A stretch of 64,000 bases of DNA from Sphingopyxis sp. H115 (GCF_001468465.1 NZ_LNSA01000017.1:31574-95573), one strand, 5' to 3'. Numbered from the stretch's first letter, positions 25,458 to 34,554 are shown. The notes: generated by a model not told the origin, from the sequence alone. Translations and numbers: made by a program.

Positions 25458-26210
25458 ATGGCAACAGGGGCAATCAAGGACAGGCAGCGGCTACGACCGC
25501 GCGGCGGGTGGCGCGCGGCGGTGGCTCGGTTGCTGCGCAGGACCGGTGCGATCATAGCGCTGCTATTGCTCGCCGCGGGCCTCGCGATGTGGTGGGCCGC
25601 GCGCTGGACGCCCGACCGCGCACTCTACCCCACGCAGGGCGTTACGATCGACGCCGGCAATGGCGATGTTCATTGGGGTTCGGTCAAGGCTGCGGGCGCC
25701 GATTTTGCCTATATCATGGCAACCGACGGTTCCGCCGGGGTCGACGCAAAATTCGTCCGCAACATGGCGGCGGCACGCGACGCCGGGATTCAGGCGGGCG
25801 CGATCCACCGATACAGCCTGTGCCAACTCGCAACCGATCAGGCGGCAAATTTCATCCGCCATGTACCGCGCCGTGCCGACGCCCTGCCCGCCGTCGTGTG
25901 GCTAGACTATGACGACCGTTGCCCCGACCGCCCGACGCGCGCCTTGCTGCTTTCCGAACTCGCGACCTTTCTTGCCCAGATCGAGGCGCATATGGGAAAG
26001 CGCAGCCTGATCGCACCCGGCCCGGCGTTCGAAGGCGACTATCGGGTGACGCAGGGGATCGCGCGCACGACCTGGCTGCGCCGCGATTTCTTCGAACCCG
26101 ATTATGGTGCGCATCCCTGGGCGATGTGGCAAGCCAATAACCATGTTCGCATCTCGGGCGCCGACGGAACGGTCGGCTGGAACGCGCTGCGGCCGCAAGG
26201 AGGGACATGA
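25458..26210 (+). CDS. GH25-family (Chalaropsis-lysozyme-like) muramidase homologue
   Basis: A 250-aa protein with one N-terminal transmembrane segment or uncleaved signal (IIALLLLAAGLAMWWAA, about residues 31-48) and a periplasmic GH25 domain. The first catalytic-region Asp is present (D65 in GVTIDAGNG). At the canonical DxE site the sequence is WLDYDDRC, that is D150-x-D152, so the usual Glu is replaced by Asp, and the late WQ...DxN motif reads MWQANNH and VGWNAL. Cell-wall cleavage may therefore be weak or lost. It sits between UPF0262 and cdd, sharing a 4-bp overlap with cdd. Confidence 0.8.
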   Translation: MATGAIKDRQRLRPRGGWRAAVARLLRRTGAIIALLLLAAGLAMWWAARWTPDRALYPTQGVTIDAGNGDVHWGSVKAAGADFAYIMATDGSAGVDAKFVRNMAAARDAGIQAGAIHRYSLCQLATDQAANFIRHVPRRADALPAVVWLDYDDRCPDRPTRALLLSELATFLAQIEAHMGKRSLIAPGPAFEGDYRVTQGIARTTWLRRDFFEPDYGAHPWAMWQANNHVRISGADGTVGWNALRPQGGT

Positions 26211-26659
26211 TGACCAAGACCCGCGACTCCCTGATCGACGCCGCGCGCGATGCCGCGAGCCGCGCCTATGCCCCCTATTCGGGCTTTTACGTCGGCGCCG
26301 CATTGCTCTTGAAGAATGGCGACGTCGTCACCGGCGCCAATGTCGAAAATGCGAGCTATGGCCTGACGCTGTGCGCCGAAACCGCGGCGGTGGCAAAGAT
26401 CGCGAACGAAGGCTGGATCGGCGAGCTCGCCGAGATCGCGATCGTCGGCGGACGGCCCGACGGCGAGGCGCTGATCGGCAGCGATCCAGTCAATCCGTGC
26501 GGACGCTGCCGGCAGATCCTCAACGAAGCCGCCGAGCGCTCGAAGACCGACCTCCTCGTCCATTGCGCCTCGGGCGACGGCCGCGCGGTTACGACCTACC
26601 GGCTCAGCGAGCTGCTGCCGGCAGCGTTCGGACCCAAGGATCTCGGCCTCATCGACTGA
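26207..26659 (+). CDS. cdd: Cytidine deaminase
   Basis: A 150-aa tetrameric-type zinc enzyme that deaminates cytidine and deoxycytidine to (deoxy)uridine. The zinc/catalytic motif is C56-A-E58 (CAETAAV) with C98 and C101 in PCGRC. VGAALLLKNGDVVTGANVENASYG carries the substrate-binding Asn and Glu. The start ATG overlaps the previous stop (ATGA). It stands 39 bp before dcd, which gives two pyrimidine deaminases in a row. Confidence 0.95.
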   Translation: MMTKTRDSLIDAARDAASRAYAPYSGFYVGAALLLKNGDVVTGANVENASYGLTLCAETAAVAKIANEGWIGELAEIAIVGGRPDGEALIGSDPVNPCGRCRQILNEAAERSKTDLLVHCASGDGRAVTTYRLSELLPAAFGPKDLGLID

Positions 26660-26698
26660 CCGCTTGCGCAAAGCGCCGCGCCCTTACAAGAGACACGC

Positions 26699-27253
26699 AT
26701 GGCCATTCTTTCCGATCGCTGGATTCGCGAAGCCGCCCGGACGCAGGGCATGATCGAACCGTTCGTCGAGGCGCAGCGCCGCGACGGCTGCATCAGCTAT
26801 GGGCTCTCTTCCTATGGCTATGATGCGCGCGTCGCGCCCGAATTCAAGATTTTCACCAACATCGATTCGACGACCGTCGATCCCAAGGAATTCGACCCCA
26901 AGAATTTCGTCGACCGCGAAACCGACGTCTGCATCATTCCGCCGAACAGCTTCGCATTGGCGCGCACGGTCGAATATTTCCGCATTCCGCGCGATGTGCT
27001 CGTCATCTGCCTCGGCAAGTCGACCTATGCGCGCTGCGGGATCATCGTGAACGTCACCCCGCTCGAACCCGGCTGGGAAGGCCATGTGACTCTCGAATTC
27101 TCGAACACCACTCCTCTGCCCGCCAAGATTTACGCCAACGAGGGCGCCTGCCAGTTCCTCTTCCTCCAGGGAAACGAGCCCTGCGAGACGAGCTACGCCG
27201 ACCGCGCAGGCAAATATATGGGACAAAAGGGCGTCACGCTGCCAAAGCTTTGA
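26699..27253 (+). CDS. dcd: dCTP deaminase
   Basis: A 184-aa trimeric enzyme converting dCTP to dUTP for thymidylate synthesis. It shows [40 protein letters not shown] with the catalytic Glu, and the C-terminal [10 protein letters not shown] and [12 protein letters not shown]. Length and order are standard for the Dcd family. It is co-directional with cdd. The following GH5 gene has its own operator and is probably separate. Confidence 0.96.
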   Translation: MAILSDRWIREAARTQGMIEPFVEAQRRDGCISYGLSSYGYDARVAPEFKIFTNIDSTTVDPKEFDPKNFVDRETDVCIIPPNSFALARTVEYFRIPRDVLVICLGKSTYARCGIIVNVTPLEPGWEGHVTLEFSNTTPLPAKIYANEGACQFLFLQGNEPCETSYADRAGKYMGQKGVTLPKL

Positions 27254-27295
27254 CACCGCGACTTACGCTAACGCGCTTGCTCTGACGGCCGAAAT

Positions 27296-27309
27296 TGATA
27301 ACGTTCCCA
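27296..27309 (+). promoter_or_regulatory. LacI-family operator-like site upstream of the GH5 gene
   Basis: TGATAACGTTCCCA fits the LacI/GalR-type consensus TGNNAACGTTNNCA exactly at the fixed positions. It lies 24 bp before the GH5 start codon, where a repressor could block transcription until sugar is present. No lacI-type gene is in the window. Confidence 0.6.
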
Positions 27310-27332
27310 TAATTGAAAATGGGGATGAGGTC

Positions 27333-29054
27333 ATGAAGTTCCGCACCGTCGCGTTCGCACTCACTGCGCTGCTCTCCTCTAATGCCGCGCACGCCGAAGG
27401 CTTCCTGAAGGTCGCGGGAACCGAAATCGTCGATGGGTCGGGCAGGCCTGTAATCCTGCGCGGCATGGGGCTCGGCGGCTGGATGCTTCAGGAAGGCTAT
27501 ATGCTGAAGCTTGGCGAGGTCGGGCAACAGAATAGGATTCGTGCCAAGCTCGTCGAATTGGTCGGCGCGGAGCGGACGGCGGAATTCTACCGCGCCTGGC
27601 TCGACAACCATACGACCCGCGCCGACATCGATCAGATGGCGAAATGGGGTTTCAACTCGGTGCGCCTGCCCATCCATTTCGACCAACTCACCCTGCCCGC
27701 CGACAAGGAACCCGAGCCCGGTGAGGACACCTGGCACGAAGAAGGTTTCCAGCGCATCGACCGCCTGCTCGAATGGAGCAAGGCGAACCGCATTTGGCTG
27801 ATCCTCGACCTCCACGCCGCGCCCGGCGGTCAGGGTAACGACCTCGCCATATCCGACCGCGATCCCGCCAAACCCTCGCTGTGGCAGAGCGCGGAGAACC
27901 AGCGTAAGACGGTCGCGCTGTGGAAGAAGCTCGCCGCGCGCTACAAGGACGAATCGTGGATCGGCGCCTATGACCTGATCAACGAACCGAACTGGAGCTT
28001 CGCGACGCCCGGCAAGGGCAATGGCTGCGACGAGACCGAGAACAAGGCGGTGTGGGCGCTGCAACAGCGCATCACCGCCGCGATACGCGAAGTCGACCAA
28101 AAACATATCGTCATCATCGAGGGGAATTGCTGGGGCAATAATTACCAGGGCCTGCCGCCAGCATGGGATGCCAATATGGTGCTAAGCTTCCACAAATATT
28201 GGAACCGCAACGACGAAGCGAGCCTCGCAGGGATTAAGGCGCTGCGCACCAGCTACAACCGCCCGATCTGGCTCGGCGAGTCGGGCGAGAACAGCAATGC
28301 ATGGTACCGCGACGCGATCGCGCTTGTCGAGGAAGGCGGTATCGGCTGGAATTTCTGGCCGCTCAAGAAAATCGGCTTTAACCAGCCGCTCGAGATCGTC
28401 GCCGGCGACGGCTGGTTGAAGATCACCCAATGGATGACCGGCAAGGGACCGAAGCCCGCAGCCGACGATGCCTTTGCCGCGATGATGCAGCTTGCCCAAA
28501 ACACGCGCTTCGACCGGAACATCCCGAAACCCGATGTCATCGACGCGATGTTCCGCCAGCCGCACGACCCGACGTACCGCGCGTTCGCACCGCGCACTTT
28601 GGCGGCGGAACCGCTAACCATCGCGGCCGCGGACTATGACTTCGGGCCGCCGGGCATTGCCTATGGCGACACCGTAGACGCCAATTATCACGTCGCGACC
28701 GGCGGCGAACGAACACCGTGGAACAACGGAACCACCTACCGCAACGACGGCGTCGACATCGCGCGAGAGGCGGACGGCACGGCCTATGTAAGCGACTTCG
28801 TCACCGGCGAGTGGATGCGCTACAGTGCCGACGTCGCAAAGGCGGGCCGCTGGACCGTCTCGGCGCGGGTCCGCACGACGAAGGGCGGCCGCATCGGTAT
28901 CGACGAACGCGGCGTGTCGGTTCCGGCCGGCACCGCGTGGCGGACTGTGAAGTTCGCCGATATCTATCTGCCCGGAGGCCCCGGTGCCGTGACGCTGCGC
29001 GCGCTCGCTTGCAGCGACTGCGAGGTTGCCGAACTGGTCTTCACGCCGCGCTGA
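27333..29054 (+). CDS. Exported GH5 glycoside hydrolase with C-terminal carbohydrate-binding-like domain
   Basis: A 573-aa secreted glycosidase. After a Sec signal (MKFRTVAFALTALLSSNAAHA) comes a GH5 barrel: VILRGMGLGGWML, FNSVRLPIHF, acid/base E218 in LINEPNW and nucleophile E316 in LGESGEN. The last 130 residues (from about PPGIAYGDTVDANYHVA) form a beta-sandwich typical of CBM6/35-like domains. The substrate, a beta-glucan or mannan, cannot be fixed from sequence. Regulation by a LacI-type repressor is suggested by the site 24 bp upstream. It is followed by the DoxX gene after 71 bp. Confidence 0.9.
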   Translation: MKFRTVAFALTALLSSNAAHAEGFLKVAGTEIVDGSGRPVILRGMGLGGWMLQEGYMLKLGEVGQQNRIRAKLVELVGAERTAEFYRAWLDNHTTRADIDQMAKWGFNSVRLPIHFDQLTLPADKEPEPGEDTWHEEGFQRIDRLLEWSKANRIWLILDLHAAPGGQGNDLAISDRDPAKPSLWQSAENQRKTVALWKKLAARYKDESWIGAYDLINEPNWSFATPGKGNGCDETENKAVWALQQRITAAIREVDQKHIVIIEGNCWGNNYQGLPPAWDANMVLSFHKYWNRNDEASLAGIKALRTSYNRPIWLGESGENSNAWYRDAIALVEEGGIGWNFWPLKKIGFNQPLEIVAGDGWLKITQWMTGKGPKPAADDAFAAMMQLAQNTRFDRNIPKPDVIDAMFRQPHDPTYRAFAPRTLAAEPLTIAAADYDFGPPGIAYGDTVDANYHVATGGERTPWNNGTTYRNDGVDIAREADGTAYVSDFVTGEWMRYSADVAKAGRWTVSARVRTTKGGRIGIDERGVSVPAGTAWRTVKFADIYLPGGPGAVTLRALACSDCEVAELVFTPR

Positions 29055-29125
29055 CGGGAACCCATCGCCTTCGCTGCGCGTCCTGTCTGCACAAGCGGCC
29101 GGGGCGCGCCAGAGGAGGATAATCC

Positions 29126-29638
29126 ATGTCCATGATCGCCGTCTTTTTCGGCCGCCTGTTCATCGCCGTAATTTTTATCGTGTCTGGGATCAGCAAGCTG
29201 ATCCATGTCAACGACACCAATGCAATGATCGCCGCTGCGGGGCTTCCCGGCGGGCTCGCGATCCCGACCGGACTATTCGAACTGATCGCGGGTGCCTGCC
29301 TCGCGCTTGGCGTCGCGACCCGGCTATGGTCGGTGCTGCTCGCCGCCTTCGTGCTTCTCACCATCCTGTTCTTCCACCGCGAATTCACCGATCCGGTTCA
29401 GGCGATGGCGGCGATGAAGAATCTCGCAATTGCGGGCGGGGTCCTCTGCCTCTTCGGCTATGGGCATACGCGCTGGAGTTACGACGCACTGCGCCAGCGC
29501 CGCCGCAACGAACTCGCCGCGCACCGCGCGCAGCAGCACGCGACCGAAGCCGAACTGCGCGCCGCGCGCGCCGAAGGGCGCGCCGAGGCTGTCGGTGCGC
29601 CCGTGGCGGTCGAGAAACGCCCCTTCTGGCGTCGCTAG
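29126..29638 (+). CDS. DoxX-family membrane protein
   Basis: A 170-aa inner-membrane protein with four predicted helices (residues about 4-22, 45-62, 66-85 and 100-115) and a long Arg/Ala/Glu-rich cytoplasmic tail that looks helical or coiled. The FFGRLFIAVIFIVSGISKL opening is typical of DoxX/YphA proteins. The family has been linked to quinone-dependent redox or thiosulfate steps, but this homologue has no diagnostic residues. The tail of about 50 residues is longer than usual. Confidence 0.85.
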   Translation: MSMIAVFFGRLFIAVIFIVSGISKLIHVNDTNAMIAAAGLPGGLAIPTGLFELIAGACLALGVATRLWSVLLAAFVLLTILFFHREFTDPVQAMAAMKNLAIAGGVLCLFGYGHTRWSYDALRQRRRNELAAHRAQQHATEAELRAARAEGRAEAVGAPVAVEKRPFWRR

Positions 29639-29695
29639 AGTGCGGAACCTGGACCTTCGCGCTTGGCATCGCGCGCGCGCTGCGCTAGCCTCCAC

Positions 29696-29711
29696 TTAAC
29701 GTTTACGTAAA
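29696..29711 (+). promoter_or_regulatory. LiuR-like palindromic operator
   Basis: TTAACGTTTACGTAAA is a near-perfect inverted repeat (TTWACGT, TT, ACGTAAA) resembling sites recognised by MerR-family LiuR regulators of branched-chain amino-acid and fatty-acid catabolism in proteobacteria. It ends 14 bp before the ATG of the downstream gene. A related but weaker site lies at 15345. Confidence 0.55.
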
Positions 29712-29724
29712 GGGAGGGTTTGTC

Positions 29725-30891
29725 ATGGCGTCCCGCGATTTCGATATCGTCGTTTACGGCGCAACCGGGTTTACCGGCCGTCTCGTCGCCGAATATCTTG
29801 CATACCATTACAGGGATCGCAAGGACGCCCCGAAGTGGGCGATGGCGGGCCGCAGCCTCGACAAGCTCGCCGCAGTGCGCGACCTGATCGGCGCGCCGCA
29901 CGAAACGCCGCTGATCGTCGCCGACGCGAGCGATCCCGCGAGCCTCGACAAGATGGCGGCGAACACAAAGGTCGTGCTCACAACGGTAGGTCCCTACCAG
30001 CTATACGGCAACGAACTCGTCGCCGCCTGCGTCCGCGCCGGCACCGCCTATGCCGACCTCTGCGGCGAACCCGGCTGGATGCGCGAGATGATCGACGAAC
30101 ATGAGGCCGCGGCAAAGGCATCGGGCGCACGCATCACCTTCAGCTGCGGTTTCGATTCGATTCCCTTCGACCTTGGCGTCCATTTCCTGCAGGCCGAGGC
30201 GATCCGGCGCCACGGCAAGCCGGCCCCGCGCGTCAAGGGCCGTGTGCGCAAGATGGCGGGCGGCGCGTCGGGCGGCACGATTGCGAGCCTCACCGAAACG
30301 CTGAAAGCCATCGCGAAAAAGCCGTCGCTCGCATTGCTGCTCAAGTCCAGCTTTGCGCTGACTCCGGGTTTCGAGGGGCCTTCGCAGCCCACCGGGCTCG
30401 TCCCCGAATATGACAGCGCGACCGGCACCTGGACCGCGCCTTTCGTGATGGCGCCGATCAACACCAAGAATGTCCATCGTACCAATTTCCTGCTCGGCCA
30501 TCCATGGGGCGAGGATCTAGTCTATGACGAAATGGTGATGACGACGATCGGCGACGCCGGCAAGGCGATGGCCGAAGCGATGGCGAAAGCAAACCCCTTC
30601 GACCCCAGCATCAAGCCCGGCGACGGCCCGAGCAAGGAACAGCGCGAAAACGGCTTCTACGATGTGTTGTTCATCGGCGAATATCCCGACGGCACGACAG
30701 TGCGCGCCTCGGTGCAGGGCGACCGCGACCCCGGCTATGGCTCGACGTCGAAGATGCTCGCCGAAACGGGAATGGCGCTGCTCGAAAATGAGGGCACCGG
30801 CGGCGTGTGGACACCGGGCGCGCTGCTCGGCGACGCGCTGATCGCGCGGCTGACCGAGAACGCGGGCTTGACCTTCCAGATCGAGGAATAA
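29725..30891 (+). CDS. Saccharopine-dehydrogenase-like protein (trans-acting enoyl reductase family)
   Basis: A 388-aa Rossmann-fold oxidoreductase. The N-terminus DIVVYGATGFTGRLVAEYL is the nucleotide-binding loop. VLTTVGPYQLYGNELVAACVRAGTAYADLCGEPG and FSCGFDSIPFDLGV match the family of mycobacterial trans-acting enoyl reductases (phthiocerol/phenolglycolipid pathway) and saccharopine dehydrogenase-like proteins. In proteobacteria these are common near acyl-CoA genes but their substrate is unknown. It is followed 7 bp later by a thioesterase-like gene and preceded by a LiuR-like operator, which supports a lipid or acyl-CoA role. Confidence 0.88.
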   Translation: MASRDFDIVVYGATGFTGRLVAEYLAYHYRDRKDAPKWAMAGRSLDKLAAVRDLIGAPHETPLIVADASDPASLDKMAANTKVVLTTVGPYQLYGNELVAACVRAGTAYADLCGEPGWMREMIDEHEAAAKASGARITFSCGFDSIPFDLGVHFLQAEAIRRHGKPAPRVKGRVRKMAGGASGGTIASLTETLKAIAKKPSLALLLKSSFALTPGFEGPSQPTGLVPEYDSATGTWTAPFVMAPINTKNVHRTNFLLGHPWGEDLVYDEMVMTTIGDAGKAMAEAMAKANPFDPSIKPGDGPSKEQRENGFYDVLFIGEYPDGTTVRASVQGDRDPGYGSTSKMLAETGMALLENEGTGGVWTPGALLGDALIARLTENAGLTFQIEE

Positions 30892-30898
30892 TCGGGCA

Positions 30899-31699
30899 AT
30901 GACAACTTCTCCCAGCGCGCTCGACGCGCTGCTCGCTACGCTGCGCACCGAAGAGGGCGTGGCGAAGGCGCATATCGACGCAGGATGGATGCAGGGGCGA
31001 ACCGCCTATGGCGGGATCAGTTCGGCGGTCGCGCTGGCGGGTGCGATGGCGCTTCACCCGACCGAGACGCCGCTACGCTATGCGCAGATCAGCTTCGTCG
31101 GCCCCGTCGGCGGCGACTGCAAGGTCGAGACGCGCGTGCTGCGCCAGTCGAAATCCAGCCTGTTCGTTGACGCCGGCGTTTCGAGCGACCAGGGCTTCGG
31201 CACCGCCGCGGTCTTCGCCTTCTCGCCCGACCGGGAAAGCCATCTCGACCACAATCGGCTGGCGATGCCCGATGCGCCCGCTCCCGAAACCCTGGCGCCG
31301 GTGCCCGAACATCATGCGCGCCCTTCCTTCACGCGCCATTTCGACATGCGCCCGACGACCGGCCCGCGCTTTGCGTGGAAAAGCGAGGTCGGCGAATATC
31401 TGACCTGGGTGCGTTTCGTCGAGGAACCCGCCTGCCACCCCGCGATCGCACTGCTCGCGATGGGCGACGCACTCCCCCCCGCCGCGATGGCGCTGTTCAG
31501 CCAATTCGGGCCGATCAGCTCGATGAACTGGACGGTCAATATGTTGACCGGTACGCCGCAAACCGATGACGGCTGGTGGCTGCTCTCGGCCAAGACCGGC
31601 TATGCCCGCCACGGCCTGTCGGTGCAGGACATGATGCTGTGGAACCGCGCCGGTGAACCGATCCTGAGCGGCAGCCAGGCAATCGCAATCTACGCCTGA
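30899..31699 (+). CDS. Acyl-CoA thioesterase-like double-hotdog protein
   Basis: A 266-aa protein with two hotdog units of the TesB/4HBT-like type. The N-terminal unit holds WMQGRTAYGGISSAVALAGA, the usual GG-containing helix. The second unit has WTVNMLTGTPQTDDGWWLLSAKT and VQDMMLWNRAGEPILSGSQAIAIYA with the C-terminal active-site Asp/Gln region. It would hydrolyse acyl-CoA in the cytosol. It is probably co-transcribed with the enoyl-reductase-like gene (7-bp gap) and ends before a shared terminator. Confidence 0.85.
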   Translation: MTTSPSALDALLATLRTEEGVAKAHIDAGWMQGRTAYGGISSAVALAGAMALHPTETPLRYAQISFVGPVGGDCKVETRVLRQSKSSLFVDAGVSSDQGFGTAAVFAFSPDRESHLDHNRLAMPDAPAPETLAPVPEHHARPSFTRHFDMRPTTGPRFAWKSEVGEYLTWVRFVEEPACHPAIALLAMGDALPPAAMALFSQFGPISSMNWTVNMLTGTPQTDDGWWLLSAKTGYARHGLSVQDMMLWNRAGEPILSGSQAIAIYA

Positions 31700-31813
31700 T
31701 ATTGGTCCGCGAACATCAACGGCGGGGCCGCACAAGGCCGCTAGCGATCGATGACCACCGGACATTTTCCCGTTTCCCGGTGGTCCATTCGCAGATGCCG
31801 GTGGTCGAAAATA

Positions 31814-31841
31814 AAAAAGGCCCGCTTTTGCAGGCCTTTTT
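31814..31841. terminator. Bidirectional intrinsic terminator
   Basis: The stem AAAAAGGCC / GGCCTTTTT around a 10-nt loop, with A and T runs on each side. It lies between the convergent thioesterase gene (plus) and tRNA-Ala (minus) and can serve both. Confidence 0.88.
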
Positions 31842-31845
31842 GTAA

Positions 31846-31921
31846 TGGTGGAGCCTAGCGGGATCGAACCGCTGACCTCCTGCATGCCATGCAGGCGCTC
31901 TCCCAGCTGAGCTAAGGCCCC
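31846..31921 (-). tRNA. tRNA-Ala (anticodon GGC)
   Basis: A 76-nt tRNA on the minus strand: acceptor GGGGCCT with AGGCTCC, D-arm AGCTCAGCTGGGAGAGC, anticodon stem-loop CCTGC-ATGGCAT-GCAGG giving GGC, T-arm GGTTCGATCCC and an encoded ACCA end. Confidence 0.97.
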
Positions 31922-32039
31922 GTGCCATTTCGCGTGTCGCGCCGAGCGGTGCGACCGGGACGCCGCCTTTAGCAGCGCCATCAGGTGATGCAAGGGGCCA
32001 AATCATCTTTCGATGCTTTTTTGGCCCCCCGCCGGAAAA

Positions 32040-32366
32040 TCAGCCTTCGTCGTCCTCGTCGTCGCCAGTCGCAACCCCCAGGTCGTCGTCGCCGCCAAGG
32101 TCGACGTCGTTGTCGGGCGAATCACTGTCCTCGTCGACGTCGACGTCCAGATCCAGATCCTCGTCGCCGGCAACATCCTCTTTCGCGGCCTTGCCCGGCT
32201 TTTCGACTTCTTCGAAGGGCATCGGCTGCTTCGATTTGAGCACCGATTCCGGAATCCAGCTATAGCCGCAATTGATGCAGCTGACCGGATCGTCCTTGGT
32301 CAAATCATAGAATCGGGTGGCGCATTTTGGGCAGCTGCGCTTCGTGCCCCATTCAGCCTTAATCAT
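32040..32366 (-). CDS. TIGR02300-family zinc-ribbon protein with acidic tail
   Basis: A 108-aa protein matching TIGR02300 (FYDL-acid). It begins MIKAEWGTKRSCPKC, with two CxxC pairs (C12/C15 and C30/C33) forming a zinc ribbon, and FYDL after the first pair. From about residue 66 the chain becomes almost pure Asp/Glu. The family is highly conserved in alphaproteobacteria and often lies near tRNA-Ala and aroA, as here, yet its function is unknown. The acidic tail suggests binding to a basic partner such as a ribosomal or DNA-binding protein. It is divergent from aroA. Confidence 0.92.
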   Translation of the reverse strand: MIKAEWGTKRSCPKCATRFYDLTKDDPVSCINCGYSWIPESVLKSKQPMPFEEVEKPGKAAKEDVAGDEDLDLDVDVDEDSDSPDNDVDLGGDDDLGVATGDDEDDEG

Positions 32367-32491
32367 AAACGCCTCATAATCCTTTGAAAACAGGATAGAA
32401 ATATCGGAAGAGCGACGGTATCTGAATAGCTATCCGTCAAATCGGCGTGCGCCTTGCCAGATTGCAAGGCCGCTGTCAAAAGCCGCACGCC

Positions 32492-33820
32492 ATGACCGAT
32501 CAAACCGCCACACCGCGCGCCTTTTCCGCTTCCGTTCCGCTGAAAGGTAGGATTGCGATCCCGGGGGACAAGAGCATCTCGCACCGTTCGCTGATGCTGT
32601 CGGCGCTGGCCATTGGGGAAAGCCGCGTTACCGGCCTGCTCGAAGGACATGACGTGCTAGCAACCGCGGCCGCGATGCGCGCGATGGGCGCGACGATCGA
32701 ACGGCAGGACGATGGCGAATGGCGCGTCCACGGCGTCGGGGTCGGCGGACTGCTCCAGCCGCAGTGTGCACTCGACATGGGCAACAGCGGGACCTCGACA
32801 CGCCTGCTGATGGGTCTTGTCGCGAGCCACCCGATCACCGCGACCTTCGTCGGCGACGCCAGCCTGTCGGGACGCCCGATGGGCCGCGTCATCGATCCAC
32901 TGGCGCAGATGGGCGCCGACATCAGCGCCTCGCCGGGAGGCCGCCTGCCTCTGATGGTGCGCGGCCTCGCTCCCGCCATTCCCCTCTCCTACCGCCTGCC
33001 GATGGCGTCGGCGCAGGTGAAGAGCGCGGTGCTGCTCGCCGGGCTCAACACCCCAGGCATCACCGAGGTGATCGAGCCTGTGCCGACCCGCGACCATAGC
33101 GAGCGCATGCTGCGCGGCTTCGGCGCCGAACTGACGGTCGATACCGATGGCGACGGCACGCGCCATATCCACATTCGCGGCGAAGCTGAACTGAAGCCGC
33201 AGTCGATCATCGTCCCGGGCGATCCCTCGTCCGCCGCTTTCTTCATCGTCGCCGCGCTGGTCGTGCCCGGATCGGACGTCACCATCGCCAATGTCGGCCT
33301 GAACCCGACGCGCGCCGGCCTGGTCGACGTACTGAAGCAGATGGGCGGCGACATCGAGCTTCTCAACGAGCGCGAAGTCGGGGGCGAGCCCGTCGCCGAC
33401 CTCCGCGTGCACCACAGCAACCTCAAGGGCATCGAGGTAGATCCCGCAGCCGCGCCGAGCATGATCGACGAATTCCCGATCCTTTTCGTCGCCGCCGCAC
33501 TCGCCAAAGGCCGCACGACGACGACCGGCCTCGACGAATTGCGCGTCAAGGAAAGCGACCGCCTGGCCGTTATGGCGGCGGGTCTCGATGCCATCGGTGT
33601 GCGCGTCGAGGAAAGCGAGGACGGGCTGGTCATCGACGGCACCGGCGGCGACCCGTTGCCCGGCGGCGCGACAATCGCCGGCCACCTCGACCATCGCATC
33701 TGCATGAGCTTTGCCATCGCCGGACTCGTGAGCAAAGCGCCGGTGACGATCGATGACATCGCCCCGGTCGCGACCAGCTTCCCCAATTTCGAAGCTCTGC
33801 TCGTGGGCTTGCAGCGATGA
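32492..33820 (+). CDS. aroA: 3-phosphoshikimate 1-carboxyvinyltransferase (EPSP synthase)
   Basis: A 442-aa enzyme of the shikimate pathway that joins PEP to shikimate-3-phosphate. The first domain has [11 protein letters not shown] with K27. [15 protein letters not shown] follows at residues 96-108, with Gly at 100 and Leu at 105. [23 protein letters not shown] and [12 protein letters not shown] give the rest. The sequence resembles the class II (CP4-type) EPSP synthases along its length, but it has Gly rather than Ala at position 100. The start at 32492 removes a 15-residue nonhomologous extension. It overlaps cmk by 4 bp. Confidence 0.95.
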   Translation: MTDQTATPRAFSASVPLKGRIAIPGDKSISHRSLMLSALAIGESRVTGLLEGHDVLATAAAMRAMGATIERQDDGEWRVHGVGVGGLLQPQCALDMGNSGTSTRLLMGLVASHPITATFVGDASLSGRPMGRVIDPLAQMGADISASPGGRLPLMVRGLAPAIPLSYRLPMASAQVKSAVLLAGLNTPGITEVIEPVPTRDHSERMLRGFGAELTVDTDGDGTRHIHIRGEAELKPQSIIVPGDPSSAAFFIVAALVVPGSDVTIANVGLNPTRAGLVDVLKQMGGDIELLNEREVGGEPVADLRVHHSNLKGIEVDPAAAPSMIDEFPILFVAAALAKGRTTTTGLDELRVKESDRLAVMAAGLDAIGVRVEESEDGLVIDGTGGDPLPGGATIAGHLDHRICMSFAIAGLVSKAPVTIDDIAPVATSFPNFEALLVGLQR

Positions 33821-34446
33821 TCATCGCAGTCGATGGCCCCACCGCGTCAGGCAAGGGCACGCTCGCGCGCCAGCTTGCCGAACATTTCGGACTGCCCGTG
33901 CTCGACACCGGGCTGCTCTATCGCGCGGTAGGTTATCAGACCCAGCTCAATCACGGCGACGCCGATAAGGCCGACGACGCGCTCGCGGCGTGCGATTTCC
34001 CTGCTGCGCTGCTCGACGATCCCGCGCTGCGCTACGAAACGACGGGCGGACTCGCGAGCCGCGTCTCGGTCCACCCTGCTGTGCGCGCCGCGCTGTTCCA
34101 GCGCCAGGTCGATTTTGCCAACCAGCCTGGCGGCGCAGTACTCGACGGGCGCGATATCGGCACCGTGATCGCGCCGCTCGCCGACGCGAAGATATTCGTG
34201 ACGGCGTCGGCCGAGGAACGCGCGCGCCGCCGCCATGCCGAAATGCGCGCACGCGGCGTCGACGTGACCTACGACGTCGTGCTCGCCGACATTCACGCCC
34301 GCGACGCGCGCGATACAGGCCGTGCCGATGCGCCGCTCGTCCGCGCCGCCGACGCGATGCTGCTCGACAACAGCGACATGACCCGCGAGGCGGCGCTGGC
34401 CGCCGCGATCGCCTTTGTCGAACAGCGGCGCGCGGACCGCAGCTGA
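33817..34446 (+). CDS. cmk: Cytidylate kinase
   Basis: A 209-aa kinase that phosphorylates CMP and dCMP with ATP. The P-loop is [11 protein letters not shown] (residues 6-16), followed by [33 protein letters not shown] and the lid region [15 protein letters not shown]. Its start ATG overlaps the aroA stop (ATGA), the common aroA-cmk-rpsA arrangement. Between cmk and rpsA is a terminator hairpin, so read-through into rpsA is probably limited. Confidence 0.95.
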   Translation: MIIAVDGPTASGKGTLARQLAEHFGLPVLDTGLLYRAVGYQTQLNHGDADKADDALAACDFPAALLDDPALRYETTGGLASRVSVHPAVRAALFQRQVDFANQPGGAVLDGRDIGTVIAPLADAKIFVTASAEERARRRHAEMRARGVDVTYDVVLADIHARDARDTGRADAPLVRAADAMLLDNSDMTREAALAAAIAFVEQRRADRS

Positions 34447-34554
34447 CCGCCCTTTTTCCTTGCTTCTGCGGGGCTCCGCGCCTATAGGCGCCGCGTCCGA
34501 CGGGCGTTTGTAGCTGGTCGAGGCACGGACAGACCGCCACTCGATTCGAGTGTC

